Assembly (NCBI RefSeq): GCF_007860075.1
Contig: NZ_SJPP01000001.1
Location: 3,197,490-3,261,489 of the forward strand
Length of the DNA stretch: 64,000 bases
Reading direction: 5' to 3'
Origin: Symmachiella macrocystis
GTDB taxonomy: Bacteria; Planctomycetota; Planctomycetia; Planctomycetales; Planctomycetaceae
The first letter of the stretch is position 1. The number at the start of each line of letters is the position of its first letter. The position numbers and the translations under genes are program-made. Positions 1-8,035 of this stretch are shown piece after piece. The notes under the pieces were generated by a model that saw nothing but the letters and a program-made list of their open reading frames with translations, ran no database searches and was not told the DNA's origin.

Positions 1-2
1 CA

Positions 3-650
3 CGGCAAACCAAACCAGCCTTCATCACACTCGATGTAATGATGCCCGAGGTCGACGGCTGGGCTGTTTTGTCCGACCTCAAATCCGATCCGCAGCTTTG
101 CGACGTACCGGTGATTATGATCACGATGGTCGATGACAAAAACCTAGGTTACGCGTTGGGGGCGACCGACTATTTGACCAAGCCGGTCGACCGTGACCGG
201 TTGATGTCGTTGGTCAATAAACACCGCATCGGCGTGCCGTCTCAGGATGCGGTGTTGATTGTCGAAGATGATGATGCCACGCGGGAATTGCTCAGGAGGA
301 TGTTGCAGAATTCGAATTGGACCATCGCCGAAGCTGCCAACGGCCGACTCGCATTGGACGAGGTTGCCAAGGTCCGGCCATCGCTGATTCTGTTGGATTT
401 GATGATGCCCGAAATGGACGGATTCGAGTTCTTGGCCGAAATTCGCAAGGCGCCGCAATGGCGGAGCATCCCCGTGATTGTGGTGACTGCCAAAGAACTT
501 GACGCCGAAGACCGCAAACGGCTCAATGGCGGTGTGACGCGGATCTTGCAAAAAGGGCACTGTTCGCGGGACGATTTACTAAGCGAGGTCCGCGCAATGA
601 TGCACTCGGCGAGCGAGATCACACAAATAAGCACTGAAGAGGAGTCATAA
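3..650 (+). CDS. Two-receiver response regulator or hybrid kinase, C-terminal part (5' truncated)
   Basis: The reading frame is open to the left edge, so the true start lies upstream. The first visible residues already belong to a receiver domain: ITLDVMMPEVDG holds the phospho-acceptor Asp and YLTKPVD the conserved Lys. A second complete receiver follows after a short linker, with the acidic pair in VEDDDA, the acceptor Asp in LLDLMMPEMDG and an unusual end (RILQKGH) where the Lys-Pro pair is replaced by Gln-Lys. This tail is typical of hybrid sensor kinases or multi-receiver relay proteins. The kinase part, if present, is outside the window. The next gene on the same strand is a single-domain receiver, so the locus looks like a phosphorelay. 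Confidence 0.85.
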   Translation, partial: RQTKPAFITLDVMMPEVDGWAVLSDLKSDPQLCDVPVIMITMVDDKNLGYALGATDYLTKPVDRDRLMSLVNKHRIGVPSQDAVLIVEDDDATRELLRRMLQNSNWTIAEAANGRLALDEVAKVRPSLILLDLMMPEMDGFEFLAEIRKAPQWRSIPVIVVTAKELDAEDRKRLNGGVTRILQKGHCSRDDLLSEVRAMMHSASEITQISTEEES

Positions 651-950
651 TCCCGGTCGGATTGGGAAGACCCATGAGAATTAAGTTGCTATGTCACGAG
701 CCTGGGTGTGACTGCTGATGGAACATTCTGCATTCAAGATTCCACGTTGCATCTAGGGTTTTGAGATGGAACAATGGTTGTAATCGCGCTCATCGATACC
801 TCGTGCCTGCAGTTTGAAGCGATTCACGAAACCTTTGCCCGTACGGTGTCCGGTTTTTGTACGATCTTGTGATCTCTGTCTCGGGGGGCGGAGAAAAATG
901 AAGATTCAGGATAACGGACGACATCCTCAATACTCGAAAGGACGCGGCGG
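651..950. other. Intergenic, no gene seen
   Basis: Three hundred bases between the hybrid regulator and the single-domain receiver. No frame with coding character and no clear hairpin terminator was found. A purine-rich stretch (ggggggcggagaaaaatg, about 883-900) looks like a ribosome-binding site, but the frame it serves is a short shadow of the next gene. Confidence 0.5.
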
Positions 951-1328
951 ATGCCGAAGATTTTGCTTGTTGATGACACCGAAGACAATCGCGATATGCT
1001 GACGCGCCGACTTCAAAAGCGAGGTTTTGAAGTCGTGGGGGCCGTCAACGGCGTCGATGCCTGCGAAAAGGCTGCTTCCGAAGCGCCTGACTTGGTCTTG
1101 ATGGACATGCAGATGCCCGTGATGGATGGCTACGAAGCCACACGGACGATCAAAAATGCGGCCGAAACATGCGACATCCCCATCATCGGGTTGACCGCAC
1201 ATGCCATGGCCGGCGATCGCGAAAAGGCATTGGCAGCCGGTTGCGACGACTATGAAGCCAAGCCGATCAATTTTTCTCAATTGCTCGAAACCATCCAAGC
1301 CCTGTTGAAAAAACGGTCCACCCCATGA
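951..1328 (+). CDS. Single-domain response regulator (CheY/DivK-like)
   Basis: A 125-residue protein consisting of one receiver domain. The acidic pocket is Asp8-Asp9 (LLVDDTEDNR), the phospho-acceptor is Asp52 (MDMQMPVMDG), the switch Thr is in GLTAHAM and the conserved Lys is Lys104 (YEAKPIN). The LTAHAM and EAKPI motifs are those of receivers fed by hybrid kinases. There is no output domain, so it probably passes phosphate or binds a partner. Its stop codon overlaps the start of the adenylate cyclase gene by ATGA, which implies translational coupling and a shared pathway. Confidence 0.93.
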   Translation: MPKILLVDDTEDNRDMLTRRLQKRGFEVVGAVNGVDACEKAASEAPDLVLMDMQMPVMDGYEATRTIKNAAETCDIPIIGLTAHAMAGDREKALAAGCDDYEAKPINFSQLLETIQALLKKRSTP

Positions 1329-2974
1329 CACACACACCTCGGTCGGGTGGCCAACAGCGTCGTCACGATGACGCACAGTCTGACCTCCCCACCACCACCA
1401 CCACACATGTGGCCGACCGCGTCCGACGGGCGTTCTTGGCTACAAAACGGGACGAATTGCTGACACCGGTCCGCGTGATCAGCGATGTCAGCGGTCACAT
1501 ACTCACAGTCGCCCGCGACATGGATCAGCCCGGCTTCTCCGGTGACATCCTCAAAATTCAATCCGCCGGCGAGTCGCTCACTGCCTTGGTGCATCAAATC
1601 CTCGCCCCGGCAGCACCGGGAGAACCGACCGTCGATGACGAATCGGTCCGCTCGCGGTTGCGGCATGATATGCTCAACGAACTCAACCCGGTCATCAACT
1701 ATTCGGAGATGTGGCTGGAAGATGCCGAAGAGCAATTTCTGTCCGGCTTCATTCCCGAACTGCGGCTGATTCATAACGCGGGATTGCGTTCGGCTGAACT
1801 GGTCGACAAAATTTTGGCGGCTTGGGATATCGATGCTTCCGACGTGGCCTCCGACCTGGGAGACTTGGATCACCTTCACGCAATTTTCGACTACAAAAAG
1901 GACTCCGCCATCGCCACGGAACAGGGACATGTGTTGGTTGTCGACGATAACGACATCAATCGTGACATTCTCAGTCGGCATTTAGAAATCCAAGGACACA
2001 CGGTCGTCACCGCACGGGACGGCAAGGAAGCGTTGGAATTGCTCAACAACGGCGACTTTGATTTGATGCTCCTGGATATCGTCATGCCCGGCATCAATGG
2101 TTTCGAGGTGCTCGCGCGGACAAAAAGTGATCCGCGGTTGCGGGAAACTCCGATCATCATGATTTCCGCACTGGAGGAAATGGAAATCGTCGCCCGCTGT
2201 ATCGAATTGGGCGCCGAAGACTATCTCCCCAAACCGTTCAACCCCGTGGTACTCAAAGCGCGGGTCGGCGCCTGTTTAGAAAAACGGCGGTTCCGGCAAC
2301 GCGAAATCTCCTACCTCAATCGCATCGAACAGGAAAAACAGCGTGCCGACGAATTGCTGCACGTGATTCTACCAGCCGATATCGTCTCGGAACTCAAGAC
2401 CACCAACGAGGTCGCGCCCCGCCGCTACGACAATGTCGCGGTCCTGTTCGCCGACATCGTCGATTTCACTTCCTTTTGCGAACAGCACTCCCCCGAAGAG
2501 GTCGTCTCCAATTTGCAGAAACTCGTCGTCACCTGGGAAGAAATTGCCCTGCGGCATGGGGTGCAAAAAGTCAAAACCATCGGCGATGCGTTTATGGCGG
2601 CCTGCGGACTGTTTGGAGACAGTGACGAACCGGTGCTGAACTGCGTCCGCTGTGGATTGGAAATGATCCAAGCCACGCTCGATTTACCCATTGGCTGGAA
2701 CGTGCGCATCGGCATCCACACCGGGTCGGTCGTCGGCGGTGTGCTCGGTCGCCGGCAATACCTGTTTGACCTGTGGGGCGACACCGTGAACACAGCCGCG
2801 CGCATGGAAAGTCACGGCATCAAAGGCTCAATCGTCCTCAGCCGTGAAGCCTGGAACCGTGTCGAAAAAGACAGCCAGGGGACGCCGCTGGGAGCGATTA
2901 CCGTCAAAGGAAAAGGCGACATGGAAATGTTCCGCTTCGATGGTTTCAACGAAACTCCGCCATCGCAAACGTGA
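1325..2974 (+). CDS. Receiver-linked class III adenylate cyclase with kinase-like N-terminal helices
   Basis: A 549-residue soluble protein. Residues about 35-185 are helical and resemble histidine-kinase dimerisation helices (RLRHDMLNELNPVINYSE, candidate His114), but no ATPase domain follows. Residues about 202-320 are a receiver with Asp207/208, acceptor Asp251 (LLDIVMPGING) and Lys303 (LPKPFNP). A short coiled linker (about 325-350) leads to a class III cyclase domain (about 365-540): metal-binding Asp377 and Asp421, Lys417 and Asp482 in the purine pocket, and Asn489 and Arg493 for catalysis. The Lys/Asp pair favours ATP, so cAMP is the likely product. Translation is coupled to the upstream receiver gene by a 4-base overlap. 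Confidence 0.9.
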   Translation: MTHTPRSGGQQRRHDDAQSDLPTTTTTHVADRVRRAFLATKRDELLTPVRVISDVSGHILTVARDMDQPGFSGDILKIQSAGESLTALVHQILAPAAPGEPTVDDESVRSRLRHDMLNELNPVINYSEMWLEDAEEQFLSGFIPELRLIHNAGLRSAELVDKILAAWDIDASDVASDLGDLDHLHAIFDYKKDSAIATEQGHVLVVDDNDINRDILSRHLEIQGHTVVTARDGKEALELLNNGDFDLMLLDIVMPGINGFEVLARTKSDPRLRETPIIMISALEEMEIVARCIELGAEDYLPKPFNPVVLKARVGACLEKRRFRQREISYLNRIEQEKQRADELLHVILPADIVSELKTTNEVAPRRYDNVAVLFADIVDFTSFCEQHSPEEVVSNLQKLVVTWEEIALRHGVQKVKTIGDAFMAACGLFGDSDEPVLNCVRCGLEMIQATLDLPIGWNVRIGIHTGSVVGGVLGRRQYLFDLWGDTVNTAARMESHGIKGSIVLSREAWNRVEKDSQGTPLGAITVKGKGDMEMFRFDGFNETPPSQT

Positions 2975-3234
2975 AATCTTGAGGGGCCCGCCTGCCCGCG
3001 CAGCGGTTTTTGATCTCTGGATTCCTCAGTGAAACCTGCTGCGAATGCGGGGATTGCGGTTGAGGAAACCTGCGAATTGATGGTAGGCTAAGCGATTGCC
3101 ATCTCGGTGAATGTCTGAATTCACACAAAAAGTGTGTGATAGATTACATTTCCCACGACGGATATCACGGATCATAGAGTTCAGTTTGCTGCTGACGATC
3201 CGACAATCGCACAATTTCAAGAAAGGGCAACCGC

Positions 3235-3891
3235 ATGTCTAAACGCTTCCTCACCGTGGTCTGCGCATGTGTCGCGCTCGGATTCACCGTCAGCGTCCAA
3301 AGCGCTGAAGACAGTAAGACCGCCGAGAAAAAATTCGACGCTAAATGCATCGTCTCCGGCGCACCGGCCAAAGAGGCATCCTTCGTGGACTATCGCGGCA
3401 AGAAGCTCTTCTTCTGCTGTGAGAATTGCCCCAAGGCGTATAAGGCGAATCCCGACAAGTTTCTGGCCAAAGCCAATCACCAATTGCTGTACACCAAGCA
3501 AATCACCGAGGTCGCCTGTCCGCTGACCGGCAAGCCGATCAATGAAGAAAAGACGCTCGACATCGAGGGGGTCAAAGTTGGTTTTTGCTGCGGCAATTGT
3601 CTGGCCAAGGCAAAAAAAGCGGATGATCGGGCCATCAAGCTGGTGTTTTCTCAGTTCGACAAAGGCTTCACGCTGCAAACCGACTGCCCAGTCTCCGGCA
3701 AGCCGATCGTAGCTGACCAAAAAGTGTCGTTCGAAGGCCAAAACGTCTACTTCTGCTGTCCCAATTGTCCAGACGCATTCAAAGCCGATCCTGAAAATTT
3801 TACCGGCAAAGTCCCGCAACTTGTCGAACAAGCAAACGCAAAAAAGAATAATAAAAGCAATTTGAAGGGTAAAAAAGATAAGGATTCATAA
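3235..3891 (+). CDS. Secreted protein with three YHS/TRASH-like Cys repeats
   Basis: A 218-residue protein with an N-terminal signal peptide (cleavage near VQSAED). It contains three tandem repeats of about 45-60 residues. Each begins with a Cys-x2-(S/T)-Gly-type motif (CIVSGAP, CPLTGKP, CPVSGKP) and ends in FCC-x-NC (FCCENC, FCCGNC, FCCPNC). This layout matches YHS/TRASH-type small metal-binding modules. A Lys/Asn-rich tail ends the protein. A ribosome-binding site (aaaggg) lies 7-8 bases before the ATG. It probably binds a transition metal, perhaps copper, outside the cytoplasm; the metal is not proven by the sequence. It is monocistronic and followed by a hairpin terminator. Confidence 0.8.
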   Translation: MSKRFLTVVCACVALGFTVSVQSAEDSKTAEKKFDAKCIVSGAPAKEASFVDYRGKKLFFCCENCPKAYKANPDKFLAKANHQLLYTKQITEVACPLTGKPINEEKTLDIEGVKVGFCCGNCLAKAKKADDRAIKLVFSQFDKGFTLQTDCPVSGKPIVADQKVSFEGQNVYFCCPNCPDAFKADPENFTGKVPQLVEQANAKKNNKSNLKGKKDKDS

Positions 3892-3961
3892 GTTCCGTAA
3901 GGAACCGGAACTTGCGCCGCATTGAGCGGCGGTGAATTGCAGGATCTAAATTTAAACAAGA

Positions 3962-3996
3962 ACCGCTGAATGGGTACGCCCATTTGGCGGTTTTTT
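3962..3996 (+). terminator. Rho-independent terminator
   Basis: An inverted repeat with arms ACCGCtgAATGGG and CCCATTtgGCGGT around a TACG loop is followed by six T residues. It lies 70 bases after the YHS-repeat protein and just before the convergent adaptor gene, so it ends transcription from the left. A weaker hairpin (GTTCC-GTAA-GGAAC) sits at 3892-3905. Confidence 0.85.
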
Positions 3997-4025
3997 AATA
4001 TACATGGATGTGGTAAATGACCAGT

Positions 4026-5267
4026 TTATTGTGACTCGGTTGGGAGCATCGTTTCGACGGGTTGGCCGTCGACGAGAGAAGAATCGGGCGCGAGGATCAC
4101 CGGTTCGTTGTCGTTCGCTCCCGAGAGAACCTCGACCTCGAAGTCGTTGGCCAGTCCAATCTTGAGGTCCACTAACTGCGCCGCCCCATCGCGAACCACC
4201 ATCGCTTGCCAATTGCCGGCAGCGCTGCGAAAGATTGCCGACCGTGGAATGATCAGTGCGTTTTGTTTTTGCTGCGTGAAGATTTTGATACGGACACGAT
4301 AATCGATGCCCAGTTTCCGCCCCGCTTTTTTGAGTTGCTCCAGCCCCTCAGGGTCAAACGCGATGACGACCTTCACCCGTTGTTGCTCCACGCCCAGCGA
4401 CGAAACTTTGGTGAAGCCGCGCGGATAAATCCGCGTCACCTTGCCGGTGATCGGTTCGGCGCCAATCGCGGCGCCGCTGATTTCCACCGGGAAGCCGACC
4501 TGAATGGTCACCGCATCTTGCGCCAAGATTTCCGCTTCGACCTCCAACTCGTCCGGTTGGCCGATTTCCAACAGCACTTCACCCGACGGGAGTACGCGTT
4601 CGTTGGATTCCATTTTTTCCAACACCACGCCGTCGACGGGACTATGAATCTCCGCCCGCTTGCGATCGCGCTGCGTTGCGGCTTGCGTTTCAATCTGGTC
4701 CTGCCGAAACAACTGCGTGAGAGCTAACGCAATTTTGTAGTTCAGATGCGTCAACTCGTCTTTGCGCAGTTCCGCACGGCTTTCGATCTCCAATAATTCC
4801 GCTTCGCTCTTTTCAGCCTCGGGGACTGCCTCTCGTTCAAACAATTGTGAAATCCGCCGGTGTTCTTCTTCGGCAAACTTGAGTTTCGCCTCGCGGGCCA
4901 GCAATTGCTGCTGTGAGCTTTTGATGCTATTCCCAAGCGTTTCAATCATGCGATCAAAACCGAGCACACGAATCGACTCTTGTGAGACATCGCGATCCAG
5001 ATCTGCCGGATCGAGCCTGGCAACGACCTCCCCTTTAGTGACACGGTCCCCCGCTTTGAGCGAAATCGGCAACACGCGTCCGGCGAGCGGCATGGAGATA
5101 CGATACGTCTCCGGCACGCGCGTTTTCGCCCGTTCTTCGACGTACACACGAATGTCCCCCTTGTGAGCGAGCGCCACATCCACAGGAACTTCCGTAGGCG
5201 AGCGAAAAAACGCTACGCCCCCGACAACAACTCCCAGGATGAGCACCACCCAGATCCAACGCAACAT
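4026..5267 (-). CDS. HlyD/RND-type periplasmic adaptor subunit (second adaptor of the block)
   Basis: A 413-residue membrane-fusion protein. The start at 5267 (MLRWIWVVLIL) is preferred over the longer frame because AGGAA lies 7-8 bases upstream and the single N-terminal membrane helix follows at once. Next come a barrel-sandwich half (AGDRVTKGEVVARLDPADL), a long coiled-coil hairpin (about 95-185), the second half (AEIHSPVDGVVLEKM) and a beta-barrel domain (VEISGAAIGAEPITGKVTRI). It should link an inner-membrane pump to the outer envelope. It is the last gene of a minus-strand run with the ABC permease and another adaptor. Confidence 0.85.
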   Translation of the reverse strand: MLRWIWVVLILGVVVGGVAFFRSPTEVPVDVALAHKGDIRVYVEERAKTRVPETYRISMPLAGRVLPISLKAGDRVTKGEVVARLDPADLDRDVSQESIRVLGFDRMIETLGNSIKSSQQQLLAREAKLKFAEEEHRRISQLFEREAVPEAEKSEAELLEIESRAELRKDELTHLNYKIALALTQLFRQDQIETQAATQRDRKRAEIHSPVDGVVLEKMESNERVLPSGEVLLEIGQPDELEVEAEILAQDAVTIQVGFPVEISGAAIGAEPITGKVTRIYPRGFTKVSSLGVEQQRVKVVIAFDPEGLEQLKKAGRKLGIDYRVRIKIFTQQKQNALIIPRSAIFRSAAGNWQAMVVRDGAAQLVDLKIGLANDFEVEVLSGANDNEPVILAPDSSLVDGQPVETMLPTESQ

Positions 5268-5279
5268 GGTATTCCTTTT

Positions 5280-5422
5280 GTTAGGCTTGAGGCTTGAGGG
5301 GACAGGCGCGAGGGCTGGCCGATGCATGTTGATAGTGGATACGAAACACCATGGCCATTTCTACGTTTGTCGCCTCTGCACATTCTTTCTGGCCACTAGT
5401 CACCGACCACCAACCACTAGCA
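5280..5422. repeat. Intergenic low-complexity repeat region (copy 1)
   Basis: The gap between the permease and second adaptor begins with the iterated heptamer-like ggcttgaggcttgagg and ends with agtcaccgaccaccaacc. The same two blocks in the same order occur at 35541-35632 (ggcttgaggcgtgagg, then gtcactgaccaccagcc), about 30 kb away. This looks like a dispersed intergenic element rather than coding DNA. No gene is seen inside. Confidence 0.55.
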
Positions 5423-5424
5423 TC

Positions 5425-7803
5425 TCACTCCTTCACGTTCAATGCCCGTTGCCAGTCCATTTTACGGACCGCCCATTGGACCGGGAAGTGCGCTAGGAAT
5501 GTGAAGACAACACCGGTGACAATGGTGATCCCAAAACTACGCGGTTCGATGACAAACGGCATCCGCAACATTTCAGTACTCGAGGCTTCGTCGATCACAT
5601 AGCTGAGCCAATAACCCAACGGCAACCCGATGGCCGTTCCCAGCATGTTGATTAAAAAACTCTCGCGAAAGAAGATCGCCCCCACTTCGCGCGGCGTGTA
5701 TCCCAGCACACGTAGCGTGGCGATTTCCTGTTGCCGTTCGGCCAAGGATATCAGCGAAGCGGTCAAGACGCTGCCGCAAAAAATCAAACCTGCGAATAGC
5801 ACCATGATGGCCACCACGGCGATCGTGGGACCTAAGATTAATTCTTCCAGTAAGATCTTTTGCTCGCGCGCCGACCCAACGCCCTGCAAAGCGGGGAACT
5901 GTTTCAATTCTCGGAACAACTTCTGTCGCGCCTCTTCCCCCGGTTGGACTTTCAATTGGAGCGATGTGACAGACGTCTCTTCTCCCACAAGATGATTTAA
6001 GTATTCGAGATTGGCGAACGCGGAGATGCCCATCAGCGATTCATACACATGGGCCACCGGAATCTTGATTTCTCGTGTCTCTCCTTTGAGTGGAGCAATG
6101 GTCAACTGGTCGCCGGCAGAGACATCCAGCATATGTGCCAGTTGGCGGTTGAGCATCACGCCGGTCTTGGGAATGGGCACGGGATTTCCCTGCGCATCGC
6201 GGGGAACCGTCAGACGCGCGGTCGGCACGATCCCCGTGATGCCCCCCGTTTTCTTGTGCAGGCCGTTGTGAAACGTGCAGCCGAGCGAGAACACCGGTTC
6301 GACAAGATCCACACCGGACAAGCGTTGAGCCTCGTAAACCACACTATAATCGTGCTCCCCTTTCAGCGAGATTTCGTAATCGCTGAGCATCATTTTATCG
6401 AACTGGAATGTGATGACCTCATGGAACGAGTCCAGCATATGCAGAGTCACGAACACCAACGACGCCCCCGTCATAGCAGCGAATAGTCCCGTGGCTGTAC
6501 GGACGCGCTGGCGGAAGATGCTGCGGAGCACGATCTGCCAGCGGAAATCGAGCTGCCGCCAAAAAAAACTTCCTCGTTCCAAAAACGTCCGTCGTCCCAC
6601 AACCGGCGGCTTGGGCCGCATCGCCTCGGCCGGTTTGAGCCGCATCACCGCCCGCACGCCGCGGAGAGTCCCCAAGACCGAGAACAAAACACTCAACAAC
6701 AAACCGACACCTAAGATGTACGGATAGGGACGATTGATCAGTCGCGGGAACTCAAAAAACTGCGCCTGCATTTCCGTGACGATGCCGGCCAGCCAATAAC
6801 CCAATCCCACGCCGAGGAGGCCGCCGATCAGTCCAATGATCACACCAAAGTTCAAGTAATGTCCAAAGATGGTCCAGTTACTGACGCCGATCGCTTTCAG
6901 CGTGCCCACGATCGTGCGTTGTTGCTCAGCGATCCGCATCATCAGCACATTGAGAATTAGGATGGCGACCACCATAAAAATCGGCGGCAAAATCATCGAC
7001 TCAATTTTAATCTTCTCGAGTTGGTCGACCACCATCTGGTTCGAGGGTTGTTTGGCCAGCGCCGTCGCTGTTGCTTTGCCATAGGGAGCCAGCACCGTTT
7101 CGATTTGATCGAGCACGCGCTGCGGTCGCTGCCGGACTTCGGGAGCCAGCAGGCCGACCACCTGATTGGCCGCCCCTTGAAAATCGAATACCTCCTCAGC
7201 GAACGGTTGCTTAACGAAGAAAATGCCGTAGTTATTCGCATCGGGAAAAATGCCCCCCTGCGACATCGTATAGACGTACTCGGGACTAACGGCCGTTCCG
7301 ACGACGAACAATTCTTGACGGCGGTTGTTGAGCAACAGGTGAATCGTGTCACCTGGTTTGAGTCCCCGCGCCCGAGCGAAGGCGTCGCTGACGATGACCT
7401 CTTCGCTACGGAGATTGGTGAAGTATCCCCCGCTGCGGATCACGATATTGTTGATCACCGGCGTCGGCTCAGCGGGCAGGGAGATCACCTCACCCGACAG
7501 CGGCCGATCCACTCCCTCCAGATCGACCGAGACGCTGAAGTTGATCCGCGGTCGAAAGTCAGAGATGCCGCGGATTTCCCGCAGGCGCTGTAATTCAAGC
7601 TGAGGGATTTTTTCGATGTCGATCCAAAAATCAGCCATCCGGCTTTGTGCGTAATAACTGCGGCGCGAGAGTTCCAGATTGAAGTACAGCGAAAGATACA
7701 AAACGAACCCGGCAATCCCCACAGTGAGGATCGCCACGATAGCGATCAACAGCCCCTTGACCGCATAAAGATCGCGGCTCAATTTGCGATCAAGAACGCT
7801 CAA
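5425..7803 (-). CDS. ABC transporter permease, double FtsX/MacB-type
   Basis: A 792-residue integral membrane protein with two FtsX-like units. The first has a membrane helix at about 16-38, a large extracytoplasmic domain and three helices at about 270-385; a cytoplasmic linker (LKPAEAMRPKPP) and a second extracytoplasmic domain follow, then three more helices at about 665-780. This matches lipoprotein- or macrolide-exporter permeases that work with a separate ATP-binding subunit. Adaptor genes lie on both sides on the same strand, but no ATPase gene is in the cluster, so the motor must be encoded elsewhere. The small gap to the upstream adaptor holds a nested palindrome that may affect mRNA stability. 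Confidence 0.88.
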   Translation of the reverse strand: MSVLDRKLSRDLYAVKGLLIAIVAILTVGIAGFVLYLSLYFNLELSRRSYYAQSRMADFWIDIEKIPQLELQRLREIRGISDFRPRINFSVSVDLEGVDRPLSGEVISLPAEPTPVINNIVIRSGGYFTNLRSEEVIVSDAFARARGLKPGDTIHLLLNNRRQELFVVGTAVSPEYVYTMSQGGIFPDANNYGIFFVKQPFAEEVFDFQGAANQVVGLLAPEVRQRPQRVLDQIETVLAPYGKATATALAKQPSNQMVVDQLEKIKIESMILPPIFMVVAILILNVLMMRIAEQQRTIVGTLKAIGVSNWTIFGHYLNFGVIIGLIGGLLGVGLGYWLAGIVTEMQAQFFEFPRLINRPYPYILGVGLLLSVLFSVLGTLRGVRAVMRLKPAEAMRPKPPVVGRRTFLERGSFFWRQLDFRWQIVLRSIFRQRVRTATGLFAAMTGASLVFVTLHMLDSFHEVITFQFDKMMLSDYEISLKGEHDYSVVYEAQRLSGVDLVEPVFSLGCTFHNGLHKKTGGITGIVPTARLTVPRDAQGNPVPIPKTGVMLNRQLAHMLDVSAGDQLTIAPLKGETREIKIPVAHVYESLMGISAFANLEYLNHLVGEETSVTSLQLKVQPGEEARQKLFRELKQFPALQGVGSAREQKILLEELILGPTIAVVAIMVLFAGLIFCGSVLTASLISLAERQQEIATLRVLGYTPREVGAIFFRESFLINMLGTAIGLPLGYWLSYVIDEASSTEMLRMPFVIEPRSFGITIVTGVVFTFLAHFPVQWAVRKMDWQRALNVKE

Positions 7804-7842
7804 CGTCGAGTCTCCCGGGGAGTGAGGCGGTCAGATTGTGCT

Positions 7843-7964
7843 GCCCTTTCAGGGCTATTTGTGTTGCGGGCATTCTCGTAACCCAGGGCAAACTCGCGTG
7901 AGCGCAGCGAACGCAGTGCCGCCCTGGGATGCGGTCAAGTGTAAAGAATTCGCCCTGAAAGGGC
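7843..7964. repeat. Nested palindromic intergenic element (REP-like)
   Basis: Two palindromic pairs are nested. The outer pair is GCCCTTTCAGGGC (7843-7855) and CGCCCTGAAAGGGCG (7951-7965). The inner pair is CCCAGGGC (7882-7889) and GCCCTGGG (7921-7928) around a GC-rich core with GAGCGCAGCGAACGCAG. The element lies between two co-directional genes of the transport block and contains no gene. Similar mosaics are, from memory, frequent between planctomycete genes; only one copy is in this window. Confidence 0.65.
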
Positions 7965-8035
7965 GACACAAACTTTGATGCGCGGGACTGTTATTAAACC
8001 GTAATTCGGGGAAGCAATCGAATCGGTTCCCCCCA

